In this document: one piece after another, positions 5,737 through 10,943 of the stretch
Layout of the letters: each line of letters opens with the position of its first letter
Numbering within the stretch: the stretch's first letter is position 1
From: Calditrichota bacterium
Lineage (GTDB): Bacteria > Calditrichota > Calditrichia > RBG-13-44-9
Direction of reading: 5' to 3'
NCBI GenBank assembly: GCA_024276455.1
Contig: JAJRXE010000174.1
Coordinates: 1 to 10,943, forward strand
Length of the DNA stretch: 10,943 bases
Position numbers and translations under genes: made by a program
Notes under the pieces: model-generated
What the model was told of the DNA's origin: nothing
Databases searched by the model: none
The model's input: only the letters and a program-made list of their open reading frames with translations

Positions 5737-7224
5737 TTATTGAGTTAATAGATTTGAAGCCAAATTGATCATGGCCTTGCACAGTAAATAGCGTTTATCT
5801 TTAAAAGCCTGCGTAGCCATCTGGTAAAGCGTTTGGGCGTTTCGGTAATTCGCATGCAATCGCGCGTCCGAACTCGTTTTGCCCGGATGGTTTTGCAACA
5901 TGCTTTTCAGGCGCTGCAATTTTTCCTGAATCACAAGCAGGTCTTGTTGACCCGGTTTTCCCATCGTTTTGAAACGGCTGAGCTTTAACGCCAGGGAATT
6001 GAAGAATTTTAATCGCGCTGCGGTTTCCTCTGGCCGGTTTTGCTGGTACGCTTGTGCCGCTCCCTCTAAATTCTCCTGTAGTAAAGCAAGCAGCTTCTGG
6101 TAATAGGGGTCGCCTGGCGCGTTCTGTTGCAGGGTATTGAACATGGTGCGAGCCGTGGCCAGCTGGTTTTGCAGCGCGTCGGTGGTAGTGGCCGGAATGT
6201 TTTTCAGAGTTCGATCGATCTGGATGAGCAAACGATTGGCTAACTGAATGCTCTGACGCGCTTCGGCCAGTTTGCCGGCGTCGAATTGATTCCTGGCTCG
6301 GGTGGCCGCCAGCACACTGCGTTCGAACAGTCGCCGGACGCGGGGCGATTGGTTGTGGGCAACCTTTTCCTGCATTTCCTGAATGTTGGCTTCCAGGTAC
6401 TGCAGGTCCATCTCAACCCGGCGACTCAGCACAGCGGGGCGGGTGGAGGTTAAATCGAGCACCCGAAAGAGCAACCGATTGGCAATTTGCAAATGCTGGT
6501 AAGCCACCTGGGGGTGTCGGCTCTCGAAAAAGCGCGTGGCTTTTTCCAATTCTTTTTCGGCTTCTCGAACAAGCCGTCTAATCGTGGCGTTCTGGGTTTG
6601 CGAGCTTAACTCTTTGGCATTCAGTAGCATGGTTCGAGTGTCTTCGAAATAGCGGGAGAGATTGCGGGTGATCTGGTCCGTCATGCCCTGGGCCGCTCGA
6701 ATGGCGCTCTGAGCAAAGAAATCCGCCAGAAAATAATTTTTCAGTGCCGCTTCGATTTGATTACTCGCCGCCAGTTGAAAAGCTTTCTGGCGGTAATATT
6801 TAGCCCGATTAAGCAGTTTAATGGCGTCCGGATTCTGAGTCTGACCCACGATTTGCTCTGCTTGTTGGATCGCTTGATCCATCCGGTCTTTAAATTTTAT
6901 TTTGAAATAGGGATTATTCTGAACTTCGAGGTAGAGCCTTTTGAGAATCGTAAAACCGAGTTTCAGGTGAGACACCGCCAGTTGAAAACGCCGTTGCTGA
7001 AAAGCGAGTAAGGCCTTCTGATGTTGTTCTTCTGCCGCCTGAATGATGGATTGAATCTTCGGATTGGGAAACAAATGAACCCATCTTTTTGCTTCCCGAA
7101 TTTTACTGGCCAACCGATCCAGCTCGCGGCGAATCTTTTGCCCCGGTTCGCTCTGAGCCTGCGCCAATTCTACCAGAAGGAAAGCGACCAGCAAAACGGC
7201 AATGATGTGTACCAGACGGTTCAT
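5737..7224 (-). CDS. secreted protein of six ~80-residue helical repeats
   Basis: A 495-residue protein. The frame is open to a TTG at 7251 and another ATG at 7239, but GGGAG (7233-7237) lies 8 nt before the ATG at 7224, and from there the protein begins with a clean signal peptide (MNRLVHIIAVLLVAFLLVEL, then AQAQ, cleavage after A23). Almost all the mature chain is six degenerate repeats starting near residues 33, 114, 192, 269, 350 and 427. Each is a helix, a short Asn/Pro turn (NP, TQNP, TQNA, NQSP, APGDP, HPGK), a second helix, then the best-conserved hairpin F-x-x-x-(R/K/N)-x-x-x-A-x-x-x-(L)-x-x-A-x-x-LL. The anchoring F/Y residues are 75, 149, 233, 314, 393 and 474. There is no Cys apart from C482 and no catalytic motif. 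A periplasmic scaffold, adaptor or spacer is a reasonable inference. It is the first gene of an operon with the lipoprotein, behind a sigma-54-like element. Confidence 0.88.
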   Translation of the reverse strand: MNRLVHIIAVLLVAFLLVELAQAQSEPGQKIRRELDRLASKIREAKRWVHLFPNPKIQSIIQAAEEQHQKALLAFQQRRFQLAVSHLKLGFTILKRLYLEVQNNPYFKIKFKDRMDQAIQQAEQIVGQTQNPDAIKLLNRAKYYRQKAFQLAASNQIEAALKNYFLADFFAQSAIRAAQGMTDQITRNLSRYFEDTRTMLLNAKELSSQTQNATIRRLVREAEKELEKATRFFESRHPQVAYQHLQIANRLLFRVLDLTSTRPAVLSRRVEMDLQYLEANIQEMQEKVAHNQSPRVRRLFERSVLAATRARNQFDAGKLAEARQSIQLANRLLIQIDRTLKNIPATTTDALQNQLATARTMFNTLQQNAPGDPYYQKLLALLQENLEGAAQAYQQNRPEETAARLKFFNSLALKLSRFKTMGKPGQQDLLVIQEKLQRLKSMLQNHPGKTSSDARLHANYRNAQTLYQMATQAFKDKRYLLCKAMINLASNLLTQ

Positions 7225-7232
7225 GTTCAATT

Positions 7233-7237
7233 CTCCC
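7233..7237 (-). promoter_or_regulatory. Shine-Dalgarno GGGAG that decides the start of the repeat protein
   Basis: GGGAG lies 8 nt before the ATG at 7224. It overlaps the in-frame ATG at 7239, so it cannot serve that one, and the signal-peptide shape agrees with initiation at 7224. Confidence 0.7.
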
Positions 7238-7257
7238 ATGCGTTCAGTCAAAGATAG

Positions 7258-7273
7258 CTCAAAAGCCGTGCCA
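7258..7273 (-). promoter_or_regulatory. sigma-54-like -24/-12 element of the repeat-protein/lipoprotein operon
   Basis: The minus strand reads TGGCACG-GCTT-TTGA, matching the RpoN consensus TGGCACG-N4-TTGC except for the last base. Transcription would begin near 7247, giving a ~23-nt leader that includes the Shine-Dalgarno at 7233-7237. The same TGGCACG-N4-TTG core occurs at 2538-2553 upstream of another unit. Dyads at 7349-7402 lie about 100-150 bp upstream of the predicted start, the usual range for sigma-54 activator sites. Confidence 0.5.
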
Positions 7274-7348
7274 GAATTTGGATTGTTTTGCTAAACTTTA
7301 GTTATTTAAGCAGTTAGAGAGACGACGAATTTTTTTTCGGGTCTGTTT

Positions 7349-7439
7349 GTGTACCATTCGGTACACTCCGGTGCACCGCAGGGGACAGCGGAGGGTGCAC
7401 CGTCCTTAAAATGAGGCGCACCGGGAGAGGAAAACCCGG
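7349..7439. repeat. cluster of related dyads and direct repeats
   Basis: Contents in order: GTGTACC (7349-7355), ATTC, GGTACAC (7360-7366), a perfect 7-bp inverted repeat; the 10-bp palindrome CGGTGCACCG (7369-7378); GGTGCACCG again (7394-7402); the variant GGCGCACCG (7415-7423); and CCGGG (7421-7425) / CCCGG (7435-7439), a small hairpin. The GG(T/C)GCACCG copies are 24 and 21 bp apart and GGTACAC is a close relative. No long U-run follows any hairpin in the minus direction, so it is not an obvious terminator for the hydrolase gene ending at 7491. It is either an activator-binding array for the promoter at 7258-7273 or a copy of a dispersed intergenic repeat. Confidence 0.6.
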
Positions 7440-7490
7440 CAGGGCAGAGGACGAATCGGAGGAATTCCCGCGGCGGAGAGTGGGGGCGTG

Positions 7491-8315
7491 TCATGAGATG
7501 GAATCCAGCGCCACCGTCATCCCATCGCTGGCGGCAACCACTGGCACGCCGGTTTCCCGGGAGAGTTGCTGAGCGACTTCGTGAGGTCTGGCGCGTAGCA
7601 TGGTCATTCCAAAATGGGTCAAAATTGCCTTCTGAGGACGCAATTCGTTTAAAATGGTTTTCACGTCGTCCACGCAGAGGTGTTTCACTTCTCCGCTGGG
7701 ATGCGGCTTAAATCGTACCACATTCAGAATCAGGATTTCCGAGTGGCGGTAGCTGTCCAGCAGTTCCGGAAAGTATTGCGTGTCCACTAAGAAGGACACT
7801 TTGCGGCCCTCGAAGTCGAAAATAATGCCGTAGGTTTCCACCGGGTGATCGTGGCGCGGTGAGGTGGTGAAACGGATGTCCTGCCAGTGGTAATCCTGCC
7901 GGGCTTCTAAGACGGTTATTTTTTCTACGCACTGGTGCAAATAGCTGAGTACCACGGCGTTTTCGCCTTCCAGACAATCCCGGGGAGCAAACAGGGCGCC
8001 CCGTTTTTTCAACCCTCCGGAGGTCATGGCATCCAGCAGCACGTTCACGTCGGTGGAATGGTCGATGTGGGAGTGGGTTAAAATGACGGCATCCAGCTTT
8101 TCCACGTCGATGGGGGGACGGGATTTGGCGCAACGCACCAGAGTGCCCGGTCCGGGATCCAGAATAAGCTGGGTACCTTTCCAGTGAATATAAGTGCCGG
8201 CAGACGAGCGCAACTGGTGAGCCACCACAAAACGGGCGCCGGCCGTCCCGAGAATTTTCAAGTAGTTTGTTGCGGTGGTGTCGGATCGGTTCATGAAATT
8301 CACGTTCGTAAGCAT
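7491..8315 (-). CDS. metallo-beta-lactamase-fold hydrolase (RNase Z / PhnP-like group)
   Basis: A 274-residue cytosolic protein with no signal peptide. The MBL signature THSHIDH gives H81, H83, D85 and H86 as metal ligands. Further candidates are H155/H157 (SPRHDHPVE), the bridging Asp D178 (FLVDTQ), H211 (VKHLCVDDV) and H234 (LTHFGM). Core strands start at YLKILGTAGARF (18-29) with LILDPGPG (50-57). The order and spacing suit the Lactamase_B_2 branch that includes RNase Z, PhnP and PqqB-like enzymes; the long RNase Z exosite arm is not evident, so a small phosphodiester or other ester substrate is more likely than tRNA. The exact substrate cannot be told. Start is uncertain: neither the ATG at 8315 nor that at 8294 has a good Shine-Dalgarno. 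The gene lies alone between the terminator at 8373-8394 and the dyad cluster. Confidence 0.9.
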   Translation of the reverse strand: MLTNVNFMNRSDTTATNYLKILGTAGARFVVAHQLRSSAGTYIHWKGTQLILDPGPGTLVRCAKSRPPIDVEKLDAVILTHSHIDHSTDVNVLLDAMTSGGLKKRGALFAPRDCLEGENAVVLSYLHQCVEKITVLEARQDYHWQDIRFTTSPRHDHPVETYGIIFDFEGRKVSFLVDTQYFPELLDSYRHSEILILNVVRFKPHPSGEVKHLCVDDVKTILNELRPQKAILTHFGMTMLRARPHEVAQQLSRETGVPVVAASDGMTVALDSIS

Positions 8316-8330
8316 TTAGTTGGCGAAATT

Positions 8331-8359
8331 AAGCTAAGGTCTGAACGGGTAAACGTCAA
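8331..8359 (-). promoter_or_regulatory. tentative sigma-70-type promoter for the MBL hydrolase
   Basis: TTGACG (8354-8359), 17 nt, then TAGCTT (8331-8336) on the minus strand. The -35 is good, the -10 weak. Transcription would start near 8324, only about 9 nt before the ATG at 8315. That would explain the absence of a Shine-Dalgarno if the message is nearly leaderless. Confidence 0.3.
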
Positions 8360-8372
8360 GCGGAAAAGTAAG

Positions 8373-8394
8373 AAAAAACCGGCTCTTTTGCCGG
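8373..8394 (-). terminator. intrinsic terminator after the TolB/TPR gene
   Basis: CCGGC (8379-8383) and GCCGG (8390-8394) form a 5-bp stem with a 6-nt loop, followed in the minus-strand transcript by six U residues and then CUUACUUUU. It lies 70 nt after the stop codon at 8464. Confidence 0.75.
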
Positions 8395-8428
8395 CAAAGG
8401 GTCTGCAGGGCAGGGGTTTTAAACAATC

Positions 8429-8458
8429 GAAAACGGACGGGAATAACCGCCGGTTTTC
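8429..8458. terminator. hairpin immediately after the TolB/TPR gene stop
   Basis: GAAAAC and GTTTTC arms with adjoining G/C pairs and a bulge enclose a short loop between 8429 and 8458, 6 nt beyond the stop codon. The plus-strand side is followed by TGTTTTTATT, the minus-strand side by GATTGTTT. It may be a first weak terminator for the large gene, or block reading from the opposite direction. Confidence 0.4.
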
Positions 8459-8463
8459 TGTTT

Positions 8464-10943
8464 TTATTGGGCGGAAAAGAGCTTGAAGCGGTTGTTTTGC
8501 CGCATCTCCTCCAAGGAATGGAATTGAATGTCGGGAAAACCGTTGCCCCGGGCATCGGTAACTCGCAAGTAAAATCCCCAATCCAGAATGGTGTTGGTTA
8601 TCTTCACCAGCAATTTGTTGTAACCGGGATTAAGCACCACCGTGATGACGTCACCGTCCAGCATGGCCGACTGGGTATTGTAATGCTGCCAGATAAATTC
8701 GTCGTTAAACCACAGTTTGACGCCGTCGTCGGCGCCTACCCGAATCTGCGCTTCCTTGCGTTCCGGCGAATAAATGAAGATGACGGCGTAGGCGGCTTTC
8801 CAGTAAGCCTGAGCGAAGGTGGTTTTCATGTTCAGGTAGCCGTCAAACACCCGGTCGCGGGGAGAAATCCAGGGAACCCTGGTGAGAGCCCCGGATTTTT
8901 CCGGTGGAAAAGCGTGGTGAAAAATGGAGGCATTGGTTGTTTCGTACGGTCCGCTGACCCGCCAGAGATTCTCGGGGGGCGTTCCGGTTTTCCGGTAAAG
9001 GACCATCGCTTTCTCGAATTGGCCGCTGCGCGCCAGTACGCGGGTTCGACTGAAGTTTGCCTGAACTTCCAGGTTTTTCAGACCGGCTTGGCGGGCTCGT
9101 TTTTCCAGCTCCCGGGCAAAATGTTCCATCTGTGCGGGCGTGGAAGCGGAAACGTCCAGCGATTCATGGACGTATTTCCAGCGATTTCCCCAGCCGCCTA
9201 CCTGAAATTTGACCAGCAAATCCATGAGCTTGGAATATTCCTGCGAGAGGTATTCGCTCCCCTGCGCTTCGTTTTGATTCCGCCCGTACAGAATGGCCAG
9301 GGCAAATGCATAATTGGTGCGGTGAAGGGGATTTTTCTCTTTTTCAAATAAATCTTCCAGGAAAGCGATTTTCTGCTGTAAAGGCAGATTACTTTCCAGC
9401 AAAAAGCTCACCAGCTCGTCCTGCAGACGCCAGCTCCGGTTTTTCTTTTCCTTTAAATAGAGGGTGACCTGTTTCAGGGTTTGTTGGTAAATTCGCGAAG
9501 CCGTGGCGGTGTCGCCAAAGGATTTGTACATTTCGCCGGCCAAAATTGCCGAAAAAAGCGGGGGTGGATTAAAACTCAGCACTTTGTTGAAATATGTTTC
9601 GGCCTGTTTCAACTTACCGAAGCGCCAGAAAATTTCCGCCAGGGCCTGGTAGGCCCACAATTTAAAGGTGGGAGAAGCGGGGTTTTGTAAAAGCTTTTTA
9701 GCGTAAAACTGGGCCTTTTCCAGATTTCCCATCTCGGAATAGAGATTGGCCAGGCGGTAGGCCGAGTAGCCGAAACCGGGCCATTTTTTTAGCGCAGTCT
9801 GGAGCGCCTCAATCGCTTCCGGGAAGCGACCGGCCCAGGTCAGAATCTCGCCCTGGCTGTCGTAAGGATTCGGTCCGTCCGGAGCGGCTTGCTTGTATTT
9901 CTCGATGTAGGAAAGAGCAGTGTTGAAATCTCCCCGGGCGGCGAAAAGGTAACCCAGCTCGTTGTAAACAATAAAACGTTCCGGATCAAGCTCCAGAACA
10001 ATGTTGAATTCCTCCAGTGCGCGGTTGGTGTTCCCAATTGCGCGGTAGAAGCGGGCCAGGTCGAGCCGGAAATCCGGATCGTAGGGGTAAAGCGCCACTG
10101 CTTCTTCCAGTAGTTGAATAACCCGGGGATATTCCCGTTTCTGGGTGGCCTTCATTATTTTGAAGCGCAGTTGATCTTTGGGAGGCAGATTGGCTTGGAA
10201 CTTCTCGATTTTGGCCATCAGCGTGTTGGTTTCTTTGTTCTTGCCCAGGCTTTGCTTGATTTTCATAAGCAGCAGATAGGCCGCCGCAAAGGTGGAATCT
10301 AATTCAATGGCTTTTTCCAGTTGCTGCTCGGCCTTCACGAAGAGAAAATTTTCGCTCATTTCGTGAGCCTGAGTGTAAAGTCGGTAAGCTTCCACGGAAC
10401 TGGTTAACCGGGAAGATTTTTCCTTTTCCGCCCGAATGTTCCCAAAATCTTCCTTTAGACGTTGCCGCAAACGGCTGGAGAGTTCTCCCACCATGTTAAA
10501 AATTTGCTCCAGGCCCTCTCCCTGCACCTTCTCCTGGTACAATTTTTTGTGCTGCTCCGGATCCCAGATTTCCACTTCAATCACAAAATTGGTCTGGCTT
10601 TCGTAGAATTGCCCGATGATGAGCCGGTCTGCCTGAGCGCGCCGGGCGATTTCGCAGGCTTTTTCCGGATCCACCATCTCCCGGGGAGCAATCTTCTGCT
10701 GTTTGGCCAGGTCCTGTAAATGCCGGGTGGGAATGACTTCCAGATACGGGGATTGAGAAAAGTCCGTGACCAGCATTTCGCTGAGTCCGCGTTTTAGCCA
10801 GTTGCGCGACGCGTCGCCGGTGGCGTTTAAAAAGTTGAAAATGGCAATGGTATGCTGCTCCTGCTGAGAGACTTGCAGAACATTTGCCGTGGTTTTCGGG
10901 CCGCCCTGATCGACAATGTCCCCTTCGGCAATTTTAATTTTGC
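8464..10943 (-). CDS. TolB/CsgG-like + TPR + C-terminal PA14-like domain protein, 5' end outside window
   Basis: The frame stays open from the stop at 8464 to the window edge (825 codons visible). The ATG at 10776 is internal, because the 55 codons before it are in frame and continue a domain. Numbering from the edge: ~30-165 is TolB/FlgO/CsgG-like (HTIAIFNFLNATGD, then WLKRGLSEMLVTDFSQSPYL, and a DRLIIGQFYE strand), the kind found before TPRs in cyclase- and kinase-linked proteins. About seven or more TPR units follow (~183-495), with typical pairs such as ALEEFNIVLELDP and ALSYIEKYKQAAPDG. Residues ~500-690 are helical. The C-terminal ~130 residues are a beta domain with GADDGVKLWFNDEF (736-749), NKLLVKITN (775-783) and WGFYLRV (788-794), as in PA14-like or jelly-roll carbohydrate-associated modules. 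No membrane helix or signal is visible; localisation and N-terminal output domain are unknown. It ends at the terminator 8373-8394. Confidence 0.88.
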   Translation of the reverse strand, partial: KIKIAEGDIVDQGGPKTTANVLQVSQQEQHTIAIFNFLNATGDASRNWLKRGLSEMLVTDFSQSPYLEVIPTRHLQDLAKQQKIAPREMVDPEKACEIARRAQADRLIIGQFYESQTNFVIEVEIWDPEQHKKLYQEKVQGEGLEQIFNMVGELSSRLRQRLKEDFGNIRAEKEKSSRLTSSVEAYRLYTQAHEMSENFLFVKAEQQLEKAIELDSTFAAAYLLLMKIKQSLGKNKETNTLMAKIEKFQANLPPKDQLRFKIMKATQKREYPRVIQLLEEAVALYPYDPDFRLDLARFYRAIGNTNRALEEFNIVLELDPERFIVYNELGYLFAARGDFNTALSYIEKYKQAAPDGPNPYDSQGEILTWAGRFPEAIEALQTALKKWPGFGYSAYRLANLYSEMGNLEKAQFYAKKLLQNPASPTFKLWAYQALAEIFWRFGKLKQAETYFNKVLSFNPPPLFSAILAGEMYKSFGDTATASRIYQQTLKQVTLYLKEKKNRSWRLQDELVSFLLESNLPLQQKIAFLEDLFEKEKNPLHRTNYAFALAILYGRNQNEAQGSEYLSQEYSKLMDLLVKFQVGGWGNRWKYVHESLDVSASTPAQMEHFARELEKRARQAGLKNLEVQANFSRTRVLARSGQFEKAMVLYRKTGTPPENLWRVSGPYETTNASIFHHAFPPEKSGALTRVPWISPRDRVFDGYLNMKTTFAQAYWKAAYAVIFIYSPERKEAQIRVGADDGVKLWFNDEFIWQHYNTQSAMLDGDVITVVLNPGYNKLLVKITNTILDWGFYLRVTDARGNGFPDIQFHSLEEMRQNNRFKLFSAQ

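Noticed and set aside
7225..7251. TTG at 7251 as start of the repeat protein
   Set aside because: It would add 9 polar residues including an acidic one before the signal peptide, and the Shine-Dalgarno favours 7224.
7306..7494. 62-aa minus-strand ORF whose ATG overlaps the MBL stop (ATGA), suggesting translational coupling
   Set aside because: The protein is Pro/Cys-rich without a plausible fold, runs through the palindrome cluster, and the overlap is easily chance. It would be worth reviving only if homologues exist.
8467..9351. 294-aa plus-strand ORF
   Set aside because: It overlaps the TPR/PA14-like coding region in antisense. The minus frame shows clear domains; the plus frame has only low-complexity Gly/Val/Phe-rich sequence.
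10774..10776. ATG as start of a 770-aa protein
   Set aside because: The frame is open to the window edge, and the TolB-like domain begins upstream of this codon, so it is internal.

Overview
The window is a gene-dense, one-sided stretch of a Gram-negative bacterial chromosome: every gene I can support lies on the minus strand. An outer-membrane beta-barrel protein, a lipoprotein with a lipobox and an exported helical protein imply a diderm. The protein style (large unclassified envelope proteins, TolB-like/TPR fusions) fits the FCB side of the tree, possibly Calditrichota/KSB1-like. That placement is an impression from sequence style, not a demonstrated assignment. I see no tRNA, rRNA, CRISPR array, insertion sequence or prophage gene.

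Layout, in transcription order (high to low coordinates). (1) 10943-8464: 3' part of a large TolB/CsgG-like + TPR + C-terminal PA14-like protein whose start lies outside the window; it ends at a terminator near 8373-8394. (2) 8315-7491: a metallo-beta-lactamase-fold hydrolase. (3) 7490-7225: an intergenic region with a cluster of related dyads and direct repeats (7349-7439) and, nearer the next gene, a sigma-54-like -24/-12 element (7258-7273). (4) 7224-5737 and 5677-4664: a two-gene unit encoding a secreted protein made of six ~80-residue helical repeats and a lipoprotein. The genes are separated by 59 nt holding a hairpin, and a strong intrinsic terminator (4602-4633) closes the unit. (5) 4419-2782: a GTG-started outer-membrane beta-barrel protein with an N-terminal helical domain. 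(6) 2490-2290 and 2186-1134: a small conserved-looking cytosolic protein followed by plsX (phosphate acyltransferase). A second sigma-54-like element lies upstream at 2538-2553, a perfect 11-bp inverted repeat overlaps the plsX Shine-Dalgarno, and a terminator follows at 1067-1110. (7) 939-1: a PLP fold-type II enzyme, cut by the window edge.

How they may fit together. Genes 4-5 look like an uncharacterised envelope set: periplasmic helical-repeat protein, lipoprotein and outer-membrane barrel, with a similar helical hairpin in the repeat protein and in the barrel's N-terminal domain. PlsX makes acyl-phosphate for membrane phospholipid synthesis. Two units, the repeat/lipoprotein pair and the small-protein/plsX pair, carry TGGCACG-N4-TTG elements at sensible distances from their starts, so they may share sigma-54 control. 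The most interesting signals are the plsX leader hairpin and the dyad array upstream of the repeat-protein operon.
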